Assembly (NCBI GenBank): GCA_964558235.1
Contig: CAZLCK010000008.1
Coordinates: 1 to 40,109, forward strand
Direction: 5' to 3'
DNA from: CAZLCK01 sp964558235
GTDB taxonomy: Bacteria; Actinomycetota; Coriobacteriia; Coriobacteriales; CADBOM01
Length of the DNA: 40,109 bases
Positions 1-8,061 of this stretch are shown one piece after another; positions within the stretch are counted from its first letter, which is position 1, and the number at the start of each line of letters is the position of its first letter. A model generated the notes under the pieces. That model was given only the letters and a program-made list of their open reading frames with translations, was not told where the DNA came from and did no database searches. A program made the position numbers and the translations under genes.

Positions 1-1150
1 GGTTATCGCAAAGTTCTGGAAGCATTGTAAACGTCGCGCACGGACAAAGGTTTTGTGTGCACCCATAAATGATAAGGAATGGCCAGCAAAATACTGCGGC
101 TGGGAGCTGATACATAAAGATGTCGCAAATAGCAACAAGAATGGCGATGATAAAGATTATAAATCCCCAATGTTTGTGGTTGATCTTGGTGAGAGCCCAA
201 CCAAAGATAAGTGCTGCAGCGATCATGAAGTATGTAGATACAGAACTCATGATATTGGCATCTGCAGGAGCAATGCCGAATCCACCAAACTCTGTTCCGG
301 ATGCGACGTATGTTGGCCAGTAGCTTGCAAACGAAGCAGAAGACCATCCGAATGCAGAGAAGATAATGATAATCATCCAGATTGACGGACTGGTAAACGC
401 TCTCCAAGCTTTTTGAGATTTGCTATCTTGCTCTATTGGTGCTGATGTTTGAGAGGCTTCTGAAGCAGCGGTAACAGTCAAAAAGTTGTTCTCTTCTTTT
501 GGCATTTTTAAGAAGATTAACGAAAGAATAAAACCAATAAGAAGAAGTATTGCTCCAAAAACAGCTACGTAGATCCATCCAGCTGGGTTATATCCTCCTG
601 TTATAGCGGCTATTTCCTCAGTTGGAGCAGCGCCTGCTATTTCGATCAATGGAGTTGAGGTCAAAAGAATAATGAGCATTGCGAATGGGGCGAATAGACC
701 GCAGCATGCCATTGGCAAAGAGCGTTTCTGTGGTGGATACCATCCAGAAACAAACATTGGTCCAGCAACGGAAAGAGCACCGTATCCAATTGAACCTAAA
801 ACTCCCGACCACATAAATACTACAAAGTCAACATCAAATAGCAGAATCAGTGAAAGTGGCAGAATGGAGCCGATAACACCAATTCCCATACAGCCAACGA
901 AGACCCCTCTAGCACCAAGCTTACCCATGAGGATTCCGCCTGGAATTCCAGAGACCAATGTAAACATTCCTACAACACCAGTTAACGCACCGTATGTTGC
1001 ATAATCGATATTAAAGTAGCTAACTATTAAATACGCAGTGGTCATGCCTCTATAAATCATCATGCCATAGGTAACGCTTGCAAAAACTTGAACTATAGTG
1101 ACTAGCCAAGCGCGTTTTTTATTAAACACAGGAGCTACAGCTGTATTCAT
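1..1150 (-). CDS. MFS transporter, 3' end cut off by the window edge
   Basis: Reading the minus strand from the ATG at 1150-1148, the frame stays open to the first base, giving about 383 residues without a stop. The start is supported by GGAGGG five to six bases upstream. The protein begins MNTAVAPVFNKKRAWLV and is very hydrophobic, with a run of membrane helices, a Gly-rich loop (GIPGGILMGKLGARG, roughly residues 69-83) like MFS motif A, and a hydrophilic central loop (about residues 225-255) between the two six-helix halves. Transporters of this family are usually 400-430 residues, so only the last part is missing. It diverges from a glycyl radical enzyme gene, with a 611-base shared upstream region. 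I infer it may import that enzyme's substrate or export its product. The substrate cannot be told from sequence. Confidence 0.88.
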   Translation of the reverse strand, partial: MNTAVAPVFNKKRAWLVTIVQVFASVTYGMMIYRGMTTAYLIVSYFNIDYATYGALTGVVGMFTLVSGIPGGILMGKLGARGVFVGCMGIGVIGSILPLSLILLFDVDFVVFMWSGVLGSIGYGALSVAGPMFVSGWYPPQKRSLPMACCGLFAPFAMLIILLTSTPLIEIAGAAPTEEIAAITGGYNPAGWIYVAVFGAILLLIGFILSLIFLKMPKEENNFLTVTAASEASQTSAPIEQDSKSQKAWRAFTSPSIWMIIIIFSAFGWSSASFASYWPTYVASGTEFGGFGIAPADANIMSSVSTYFMIAAALIFGWALTKINHKHWGFIIFIIAILVAICDIFMYQLPAAVFCWPFLIIYGCTQNLCPCATFTMLPELCDN

Positions 1151-1761
1151 GACTCCCTCCTTTTTTGATTGAAAAGACCGAGCACAACCAATACATATAT
1201 ATGTATAGATATATATGCACAGGAAAGATAAGGCCTTTAAGCCCTTCATGTAGTCATTTGAAAAATAAGCTTGAAAGTTATGGGATTGCGAGCACGAAGT
1301 ATCTTACCCTGCTCTGCAGGATACGAATATCCACCAGTAGAAGACTTTTACAAAAAATACGAACATTTTTTTGAAACCTTAATCTTCATTTGAGTCGGCA
1401 TTGAAAAGTTAGTGCCAATCAAATCTAATATGCGCTAAATATTAAATGAGTTTAAAAGATTGTCAATAAATGTTTAGTATCTTTAACTTTCAGCTTTAGA
1501 TTTCTTTTTCAGGTTGTTAGTTTTTAAGAAGTTCAGGTAGTTTTTCTCTTTCAGACTTGCTTATAGAGCAAATGTGACCTAGAGTTAAAAATTTTAGAGG
1601 GACTTAAACAGGCTTTTAGGGAATGTTTCACTATTTTTGAATGCATTTAATTTGTTTTAGGCGTGTATATTTTAATCTGGACATTAATAATATTTGAGAA
1701 ATAGGCAATAACAGCGTTCGAATGACTATAGTCGTTTCTTTATTAGGAGGGAGCGCAAGTA
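1151..1761. other. AT-rich divergent regulatory region between MFS and GRE1
   Basis: I see no convincing gene in these 611 bases. The stretch is AT-rich and must hold the promoters of both divergent genes. It contains a 16-base perfect palindrome, ATACATATATATGTAT (1191-1206), about 40 bases upstream of the MFS start. A near-palindrome centred on GACTATAGTC (1724-1733) lies about 30 bases before the GRE1 start. The pentamer TTCAG occurs four times at 1489, 1508, 1532 and 1550. The last copy lies in CTCTTTCAGAC, which recurs in reverse orientation upstream of the second GRE. A short reading frame from 1165 has no ribosome binding site or recognisable content. Confidence 0.6.
1489..1556. promoter_or_regulatory. 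Cluster of four TTCAG-centred motifs upstream of GRE1
   Basis: TTCAG occurs at 1489, 1508, 1532 and 1550 (start-to-start spacings 19, 24 and 18 bases), embedded in T-rich flanks. The fourth copy is within CTCTTTCAGAC (1546-1556), identical to the reverse complement of 4588-4598 upstream of the second GRE. Spacing near two helical turns suggests a tandem binding site for a regulator. This is inference from the repeat pattern alone. Confidence 0.35.
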
Positions 1762-4209
1762 ATGTATGAATTTCTACCAGTATCTGAACGAATGCAGGAA
1801 ATGCGAGAGGCAGTGCGCGACAGAGTCATCACGTATGATGCTGAAGTAGCTCGCATCGCCACAGAGGCCGACAAAGAATGCGGCCCTATGATCCCTTATC
1901 TCAAGCATGCCAAGATCATGAAGGCAATTCTTTCTAAGAAAAAGTGCCGCGTTGAAGACTTTGAGATGCTCGTTTGCAATAAAGGCGCTGAGTTTTGCGG
2001 CTCTTCCGACAATCCATTTTGGGGCGCCGGCTTTGGCCCAATCATGGGTGTTATGAGCGGAAGATGGACTCTTCGAGATGACGGCTACTACCACAATCCC
2101 GATGATTCTGAGTGCCGTATGGCTTGCAAGAAGGAGGAGTACGAGGATTTTCTAGCTCTAGGCGAGTATTGGAAGGACAAGTCTGCTAACGCAATGATTA
2201 TGCAGTCTGTCCCAGAAGGATATCAGGAGATCTGCCGTGTTGGTGGGTCTGCTTGCGGTAACGAGATGCCAATCATTATGATGCCAGCTGGCCATCTAAC
2301 TCCAGGCTATCAATTCTTACTGCAGCGCGGTTATGGCCTAGTGCGCAAGCAAGCTCAGGATTGGCTCGATGCCCACTATAACGATCTTATGGGCGACGAT
2401 ACCGACAAATGGCTGTTCTACACTGCAGTCATCGATTATTGCGATGGTATGATTGCTCTAACCAACAACTATGCAGAAGCTTGCGAGGCAAAGGCTGCCG
2501 AGACCACAGATGATAAGCGTAAAGAAGAACTTCTGAGCATGGCAGATGGGCTACGTTGGATCGCAACAGAGACCCCACGTCATTTCCGTGAAGCTTGCCA
2601 AATGTATCTACTTTACATTCAGGGTATCTTCCATGAGGGTCTAACCCCAATCGGATCTTGCGGCCGTTTTGACCAGAATACCTGGCCATTTCTTAAGAGC
2701 GATCTTGAGTCTGGCTACATCACTATGGAAGAAGCGCAGGAGATTGTCGACTGCTTCTTCTTGAAGATTAATGGTCTATATGGTGGAGGTGAAGGACCTC
2801 TAGCACAGATCGTTGGTATTGGTAATACCTATATGCATACTACTGTTGGTGGTGTTGACCCAGACACTGGTGAGGATGCAACTAACCCAGTTACCTATAT
2901 GACACTAGCTGCTGTTGGTCGCATGCAACTTCACGATCCAACGATCTCCCTGCGTGTTAACAAGGATACTCCCGATGATCTTTGGGATGTTGCTATCCGA
3001 GTTAACAAGATGGTTGGAGGGCTACCTCTATTCCAAAATGACGAAGTTATCATTCCAGGAATTATGCGTGAGATGGGCTTCACTTTGCATGATGCTCGTG
3101 ATTATGCGCTCATTGGATGTCAGGAGATCACAGGACAGGGCACAGACTATGCATGCTGCAACGGTGTCATACCTCCTAACACCAACTTGCACTATTCCGT
3201 GCTTTTGGATATGGCTCTAAACGATGGTGTCAATCCAGTCAATGGTGAGCAATCTACTATTCACACTGGATATCTTTACGATATGAAGAGCATCGATGAG
3301 GTTAAGGAAGCTTGGTATAAGATTTCTGAGTATACCTTGCGTGGCGTTATGTCGATGAATAATCTTTGTGAGTACATCATTCAGCACTACACCCCATATA
3401 TTGGTCTTTCGATCTTTATGGATGACTGTATGGAACGCGGCCTCGACTGTACATGGGGCGGATGTAGATATAACGAATATGGTGGAACTGCTACTGGTTT
3501 AGCTACCGTTGCCGACTCGCTCACTGCTATTAAGTATATGTGTTTCGATAAAAAGATCTGCACCACCCGTGAGCTCTATGATGCAGTAATGGCTAACTGG
3601 GAAGGTTACGAGGACCTCCAAGCACAAATCATTAAGGAAGTCCCACACTTTGGAAATGGTGATCCTTACGCTGATGAGATGATGGATTGGGTCACTAACG
3701 CATACTATGAGATGTGTCAGGGCATTTCTTCTAAACGTGCAAAGATCTTCCGTGCAGGTCTCTATGGTGCATCCGATCATGTCGCTCAAGGCTATGTAAC
3801 TTGGGCAACTCCTGATGGACGTGTTTTGGGTCAGCCAATCGCTGATGGCGCTTCGCCTTGCCAAGGTCGTGACATTAACGGCCCAACAGCTGTTCTATCT
3901 TCAGCTAATACCTACGATCACAGCAAGTTTATGGATGGAATGGCTCTTAATATCCGTATTCATCCTTCCGCACTTTCTCGTCAAGACGGAATTGATAAGC
4001 TTCGCGATATGACCAAGGCTTACCTAGATGCTGGAGGAATGGAAGTTCAGTACAACGTTGTTTCGACCGAAGATATGAAGGCTGCTCAAGAAGATCCTGA
4101 AAAGTATCGTGACATGGTTGTCCGTATTGCAGGATATTCTGCATACTTTGTTGAGCTATCGAGAGATCAACAAAACGACCTTATTACACGCACGGAGAAT
4201 GGTCTATAA
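1762..4209 (+). CDS. Glycyl radical enzyme 1 (PFL-like family, substrate unknown)
   Basis: An 815-residue oxygen-sensitive lyase of the pyruvate formate-lyase/dehydratase/decarboxylase superfamily. The C-terminal glycyl radical loop is clear: RIAGYSAYF with the radical Gly at 791, preceded by the usual QYNVVS stretch. The thiyl-radical cysteine is C453 in GCQE, with E455 in the position of the general acid/base Glu of the dehydratase and decarboxylase subgroups, where the motif is more commonly GCVE. GRFDQ and ADSLTAIK blocks are also family-typical. AGGAGGG (1745-1751) lies ten bases before the ATG. At 815 residues it is shorter than 4-hydroxyphenylacetate decarboxylases (about 900) and nearer to dehydratases and C-N or C-S lyases. 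Family membership is certain. The reaction is not, and no activating radical-SAM enzyme is visible nearby. Confidence 0.95.
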   Translation: MYEFLPVSERMQEMREAVRDRVITYDAEVARIATEADKECGPMIPYLKHAKIMKAILSKKKCRVEDFEMLVCNKGAEFCGSSDNPFWGAGFGPIMGVMSGRWTLRDDGYYHNPDDSECRMACKKEEYEDFLALGEYWKDKSANAMIMQSVPEGYQEICRVGGSACGNEMPIIMMPAGHLTPGYQFLLQRGYGLVRKQAQDWLDAHYNDLMGDDTDKWLFYTAVIDYCDGMIALTNNYAEACEAKAAETTDDKRKEELLSMADGLRWIATETPRHFREACQMYLLYIQGIFHEGLTPIGSCGRFDQNTWPFLKSDLESGYITMEEAQEIVDCFFLKINGLYGGGEGPLAQIVGIGNTYMHTTVGGVDPDTGEDATNPVTYMTLAAVGRMQLHDPTISLRVNKDTPDDLWDVAIRVNKMVGGLPLFQNDEVIIPGIMREMGFTLHDARDYALIGCQEITGQGTDYACCNGVIPPNTNLHYSVLLDMALNDGVNPVNGEQSTIHTGYLYDMKSIDEVKEAWYKISEYTLRGVMSMNNLCEYIIQHYTPYIGLSIFMDDCMERGLDCTWGGCRYNEYGGTATGLATVADSLTAIKYMCFDKKICTTRELYDAVMANWEGYEDLQAQIIKEVPHFGNGDPYADEMMDWVTNAYYEMCQGISSKRAKIFRAGLYGASDHVAQGYVTWATPDGRVLGQPIADGASPCQGRDINGPTAVLSSANTYDHSKFMDGMALNIRIHPSALSRQDGIDKLRDMTKAYLDAGGMEVQYNVVSTEDMKAAQEDPEKYRDMVVRIAGYSAYFVELSRDQQNDLITRTENGL

Positions 4210-4306
4210 GATTTGTTGCTAGATCATATGGCGAGGATAGCGGGGATGTGCCCCAAAAACTAAAGAAGTCGATTTAAGCTTAACGACTTTCTATACTGGG
4301 ATGGAT

Positions 4307-4339
4307 ACTGGGATGGATTTATCCATCCCAGTAATTTTT
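4307..4339 (+). terminator. Rho-independent terminator after GRE1
   Basis: The arms ACTGGGATGGA and TCCATCCCAGT form an 11-bp stem with a four-base loop, followed by AA and seven Ts. A second direct copy of the left arm (TACTGGGATGGA) sits immediately upstream at 4294-4305. Confidence 0.9.
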
Positions 4340-4386
4340 TTGCGCACGGTGATATGTGAGGACGGTGTATCTGGTGATGTGAGAGG

Positions 4387-4482
4387 GCGGTGTGCCAACT
4401 AATGGTGCGTCTCCTACTAATAAGGTGTGCGCAAATGGATACATCGAAAAGGACGGTGTGTCAATTAAGGTGCGTCTTTCAC
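4387..4482. repeat. Degenerate direct repeat of about 30 bases
   Basis: Copies at 4387-4416 and 4453-4482 share CGGTGTG, CAA-TAA and GGTGCGTCT in the same order. A shorter partial copy, GGACGGTGT, lies at 4360-4368. The spacing of 66 bases and the position upstream of GRE2 could mean either a decayed duplication or regulatory sites. Confidence 0.5.
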
Positions 4483-4487
4483 TCGTG

Positions 4488-4521
4488 TTTTTGCTTTTAT
4501 AATGTGTTATAAAAGCAAAAA
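4488..4521. promoter_or_regulatory. 15-bp perfect inverted repeat over a TATAAT box
   Basis: TTTTTGCTTTTATAA (4488-4502) and its exact reverse complement (4507-4521) flank TGTG. A TATAAT hexamer lies inside it at 4498-4503. No good -35 box is seen at the right distance, so the promoter may depend on an activator, or the palindrome may be an operator. No T-run follows on the plus strand, which argues against a simple terminator. Confidence 0.5.
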
Positions 4522-4540
4522 ACTTTGTGAAATCACATGG

Positions 4541-4620
4541 TTATTTGTTTAGAAAGAACCCAATTTGTTTTGAACGAGCCTAATTATGTCTGAAAGAGTC
4601 TGATCTCTGTTAAAAGGGAA
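4541..4620. repeat. Four tandem degenerate 20-base repeats upstream of GRE2
   Basis: The units start at 4541, 4561, 4581 and 4601, exactly 20 bases apart. The first two share ATTTGTTT followed by GAA, then GA and CC. The third keeps TGAAAGAG, and the fourth is the most diverged and carries the GRE2 ribosome binding site. Exact 20-base phasing is close to two helical turns and suggests tandem protein binding on one face of the DNA. The third unit contains the reverse complement of a motif upstream of GRE1. Confidence 0.5.
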
Positions 4621-4629
4621 GGGATGTAA

Positions 4630-7080
4630 ATGTATCAATTTAGGCCTGTAAGTGCTCGCATTGAAGAGATGCATCAAGCTGTTAGAGATCGTGTAATAAC
4701 CTACGATTCAGAGCGTACTCGCATAACAACAAAGTGTTGGCAGGAATATGGCGCGATGATCCCGATTCTACGACATGCCAAGACATTACGCCATCTCTGT
4801 GAAGAGACTCCAAAGCGTGTTGAGGACTTTGAAGTTTTAGTTGGCAATATGGGTAGACATTTTTGTGGAAGCTCTATTCAGCCTGAATGGCAGGGTGCTG
4901 GTATCGAAATCCAGATGAATATTCAGTCTGGAAAGTGGACACTTCGCGACGACGGTTATTATCACAACCCCGACGATGCCGAGATTCCGCTTGCCATAGC
5001 TAAAGAGGACTACGACTACCTTCTCTCTGTAACAGATTATTGGAACGGGCGAACCTTAAACGACATCGCCGCAGCATGGCTTCCAGAAGGGCTTGCAGAA
5101 GTTGGAAAGTGCGATGTCTTTCCGTGCGGAAATAGCCTTCCTTTAATTATTTTGCCAAGTGGCCATTCGACCCCAGGTTTTGAAAAGATTTTAAAGCGCG
5201 GTTATGCTTCGATTCGTCAAGAGGCTCAAGATTGGCTAGATGCGCATCATCTTGCATATATGGGTGAAGATTCCGAACGTGCGATGTTTTACACCTCTGT
5301 TGTTGAAGCCACAACGGGCATCATCAATATGATCCATAAATACGGCAATGCTTGCGAGGAAAAAGCTGCTGCAACTATAGACCCAGCTCGCAAGGCAGAG
5401 CTTGAGCAAATGGCTAAAAATCTTCATTGGATTGCAGAGAACCCAGTTGAGACATTTTGGCAGGCATGTCAGGCAACCATTCTATATATGGTCGCTCTCT
5501 ATATGGACTATGTTCCTGATATCGGCTCGTTTGGTCGCTTTGATCAATATACTTGGCCATACCTCGAGCGCGATCTTGCAGCAGGCACTATCACCATGGA
5601 TCAGGCTCAAGAGATCGTCGACTGCTTTTTCCTAAAGGTCAACGGATTTTGGGGTGGCGGAGATGGCGAGATGGCCAAGATCGTCGGGCTTGGCAACACC
5701 TATCTCCATACCACTGTAGGAGGAGTAGACCCAGACACGGGCGAGGATGCCACAAACCCAGTAACATTTATGGCATTAGAGAGCGTCGGCCGTATGGGAC
5801 TACACGATCCAACAATCTCTCTTCGTGTTAACAAGGACACCCCAGATAAGCTTTGGGAGTGCGCAATTGAGGTCAATAAGCTTGTCGGAGGTCTCCCGCT
5901 CTTCCAAAACGATGAGATTATCATCCCGGGTGTTATGGAGGAGATGGGATTTACCCTACGTGATGCTCGCGACTACGCAATCATTGGTTGTCAAGAAATT
6001 ACTGGCTCGGGCAATGAGTATTCATCGTGCAATGGGATTAACGCTCCAGGTGGATATGTGCACTACGCTACTATTCTAAATATGGCGCTCAACAACGGTG
6101 TAAACCCATTTAATGGAGCAAGCTGTGAGATTCGTACTGGATATCTCTACGAAATGAATGATATTGAGGAGGTTAAACAAGCCTGGAAAACGCTTGCAAA
6201 TTACTTCCTAAAAGCCAATGTAACACTGCAAAATTACGTCGATTACGTTTTAAGATATAACTCTCCGCATCCAGTTTTATCGATCTCTTTAGAGGGGTGC
6301 ATGGAGTCTGGTGTTGATTGCAATTCTGGAGGCGCAAAATATAACTCCTTTGGAGGTTCTGCTGTTGGCTTAGCAACTGTCGCCGACTCGCTTACTGCCA
6401 TTAGATATATGTGTTTTGACAAAAAGCTTTGTACGACTCGTGAGCTCTATGACGCAATAATGGCAAATTGGGAGGGCTATGAGGAGCTTCAAGCTCAGAT
6501 TATCAATCAAGTTCCTCACTTTGGAAATGCCGATCCTTATGCTGATGAGATGATGGATTGGGTTACCAACGCCTACTACGAGATTTGTATGGAATGCTCC
6601 AACACGCGCGCTCCCTATTTTAGAGCTGGGCTTTATAGCGCGGCCGATCACGTGGCGCAAGGAGCTACAACTTGGGCAACTCCAGATGGTCGTGTGACAG
6701 GCAGGCCGATCGCCGATGGTGCTTCGCCAGTTCAATCGCGCGATGTGAATGGCCCAACAGCTGTCTTATCGTCGGCATGTTGCTATAAGCAGAACAAATT
6801 CGTCAATGGAATGGCTCTAAATCTTCGTATTCACCCATCTGCTGTTTCAAATGATGAGGGGATGAACAAACTCCGTGATATGACAAAGGCGTATTTGGAA
6901 AACGGTGGAATGGAAGTCCAGTACAACGTTGTCTCTTCTGAGACTATGAAGGCCGCTCAAGAAAATCCAGATGAGTATAGAGACTTAGTTGTGCGCATCG
7001 CTGGGTATTCAGCATACTTTGTTGAGCTCACAAAGGGCTGTCAAGATGACTTGATTTCAAGGACGGAAAACAATCTGTAA
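4630..7080 (+). CDS. Glycyl radical enzyme 2 (paralogue of GRE1)
   Basis: An 816-residue paralogue of the preceding GRE, about 60% identical by eye along the full length. It keeps the radical loop RIAGYSAYF (Gly792), the active-site GCQE (C454, E456), GRFDQ, and the shared block around VDPDTGEDATNPV. It differs from GRE1 in stretches likely to line the substrate pocket. The sequence just after the catalytic Cys reads GSGNEYSSCNG instead of GQGTDYACCNG. The later glycine-rich motif reads GGAKYNSFGG instead of GGCRYNEYGG, replacing Glu572 by Ser. The region before GRFDQ also differs. I infer a different substrate or a divergent role. The ATG at 4630 follows AGGGAAGGG. The gene ends 65 bases before an assembly gap, so any downstream partner is unknown. 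Confidence 0.95.
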   Translation: MYQFRPVSARIEEMHQAVRDRVITYDSERTRITTKCWQEYGAMIPILRHAKTLRHLCEETPKRVEDFEVLVGNMGRHFCGSSIQPEWQGAGIEIQMNIQSGKWTLRDDGYYHNPDDAEIPLAIAKEDYDYLLSVTDYWNGRTLNDIAAAWLPEGLAEVGKCDVFPCGNSLPLIILPSGHSTPGFEKILKRGYASIRQEAQDWLDAHHLAYMGEDSERAMFYTSVVEATTGIINMIHKYGNACEEKAAATIDPARKAELEQMAKNLHWIAENPVETFWQACQATILYMVALYMDYVPDIGSFGRFDQYTWPYLERDLAAGTITMDQAQEIVDCFFLKVNGFWGGGDGEMAKIVGLGNTYLHTTVGGVDPDTGEDATNPVTFMALESVGRMGLHDPTISLRVNKDTPDKLWECAIEVNKLVGGLPLFQNDEIIIPGVMEEMGFTLRDARDYAIIGCQEITGSGNEYSSCNGINAPGGYVHYATILNMALNNGVNPFNGASCEIRTGYLYEMNDIEEVKQAWKTLANYFLKANVTLQNYVDYVLRYNSPHPVLSISLEGCMESGVDCNSGGAKYNSFGGSAVGLATVADSLTAIRYMCFDKKLCTTRELYDAIMANWEGYEELQAQIINQVPHFGNADPYADEMMDWVTNAYYEICMECSNTRAPYFRAGLYSAADHVAQGATTWATPDGRVTGRPIADGASPVQSRDVNGPTAVLSSACCYKQNKFVNGMALNLRIHPSAVSNDEGMNKLRDMTKAYLENGGMEVQYNVVSSETMKAAQENPDEYRDLVVRIAGYSAYFVELTKGCQDDLISRTENNL

Positions 7081-7145
7081 TCTTTAGCGGTAATCTTTGC
7101 AGCGGCTCGTTAAAAAATCACATAGTAATTAGGCTTGCAAGAAGA

Positions 7146-7245
7146 NNNNNNNNNNNNNNNNNNNNNNNNNNNNNNNNNNNNNNNNNNNNNNNNNNNNNNN
7201 NNNNNNNNNNNNNNNNNNNNNNNNNNNNNNNNNNNNNNNNNNNNN
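7146..7245. other. Assembly gap of 100 Ns
   Basis: Exactly 100 Ns, a conventional placeholder for a gap of unknown size. The link between the GRE region and the HD-domain gene is therefore not proven, and a GRE-activating enzyme could be missing here. Confidence 0.98.
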
Positions 7246-7246
7246 A

Positions 7247-7870
7247 GTGATGAATTTGAGCACATTGGGCATAGACCTGCCAGAAAATATAGAATCTGAC
7301 TTTAGACGCTGGAATAATTTTTTGTACCAGCACGTGGATTTTTCTCTTAAAGATAGCAAGCGACACACTAAGTCGCACTGTACGCGCGTTTTGCTCTATG
7401 CACTTATGATTGCAAAAGAGATGAATCTGTCTCAGGAATTGCGTGATGCACTTGGAGCCGCTGCTGCTTTTCATGACTCTCGTCGCCATGATGATTGGTT
7501 TGATGTTGGTCATGGCCAACGTGCCGCCGACTACTATAGGGAATATTGTTCAAACTTCCCACTGACTTTTGATGAGCGTGTCTATTTGGTCATGGCCTAT
7601 CACGACCTCGATGACTCTTTGGGCGAACAGGCTCTAGCGAAAAATGATCAGGGAATCTTACTCTATCGTGTATTTAAAGACTCTGATGCGCTTGATAGAT
7701 ATAGAGTATCTCCCGAGGCCTTGGATTTGAATTATTTGCGTACAAACGAGGCGAAAAAACTTACTGATTTTGCACGTGAGCTAGTGGAGTACGATACAAA
7801 GATTTCCCAAAACCATCAAAGTGATTTTAAGCAGAGGTTTTTTAAGGTTATAAGAGGTAACTTTAGTTAG
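7247..7870 (+). CDS. HD-domain metal-dependent phosphohydrolase, 5' end uncertain
   Basis: The readable frame begins two bases after the assembly gap with GTG ATG, so the true start may lie in the gap. About 207 residues are visible. They show the HD-domain pattern: a first metal His in HCTRV (H44), the central HD pair in FHDSRRHDD (H76-D77), a further His in GHGQRAA (H89) and YHDLDD downstream. HD proteins of this size hydrolyse phosphoesters of nucleotides or small signalling molecules, but the substrate here cannot be told. The C-terminus after about residue 185 is basic and without a recognisable domain. No operon partner is obvious. A long AT-rich region with operator-like palindromes follows. 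Confidence 0.8.
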   Translation: MMNLSTLGIDLPENIESDFRRWNNFLYQHVDFSLKDSKRHTKSHCTRVLLYALMIAKEMNLSQELRDALGAAAAFHDSRRHDDWFDVGHGQRAADYYREYCSNFPLTFDERVYLVMAYHDLDDSLGEQALAKNDQGILLYRVFKDSDALDRYRVSPEALDLNYLRTNEAKKLTDFARELVEYDTKISQNHQSDFKQRFFKVIRGNFS

Positions 7871-7910
7871 ATTTAAAATATGAGGATTTGCCAGTTTGTA
7901 ATATATATCT

Positions 7911-7980
7911 TTATTCATGAATAATATAAATATAGGATAAATAGGCCGAAATATTTATTCAAACTACCATTCATGGATAA
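7911..7980. promoter_or_regulatory. Two operator-like sites upstream of the MarR-type gene
   Basis: TTATTCATGAATAA (7911-7924) is a perfect 14-base palindrome. CCATTCATGGATAA (7967-7980) shares ATTCATG-ATAA with it, 56 bases downstream. The pair lies 80-150 bases before a MarR-like coding sequence, where autoregulatory operators of this family usually sit. Binding by that protein is inferred. Confidence 0.5.
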
Positions 7981-8061
7981 ATATCTACACGATGCTTTCC
8001 TTATTACTCATTAAAGGTGTACAAAGAGACACGACGAAAAAATGATGAAAGGAAAGTAAAA

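Larger units (their letters stand above)
4210..4629. other. Intergenic region between the two GRE genes
   Basis: No gene is seen in these 420 bases. In order they hold a strong rho-independent terminator for GRE1 (4307-4339), a degenerate direct repeat (4387-4416 and 4453-4482), a 15-bp perfect inverted repeat overlapping a TATAAT box (4488-4521), and a run of four degenerate 20-base repeats (4541-4620) ending at the GRE2 ribosome binding site. The terminator followed by this regulatory block suggests GRE2 is transcribed separately from GRE1. Confidence 0.65.

Noticed and set aside
3..407. Long open frames antisense or out of frame to real genes (also 9645-10088, 36370-36626 and many others)
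   Set aside because: They lie within well-supported coding sequences on the other strand or in another frame, have no ribosome binding site and show no protein-like composition.
1165..1374. 69-codon frame upstream of GRE1
   Set aside because: No ribosome binding site and low-complexity content in an AT-rich regulatory region.
4387..4620. CRISPR array
   Set aside because: The repeats are degenerate, are 20 bases with no spacers or about 30 bases with only two copies, and no cas gene is present.
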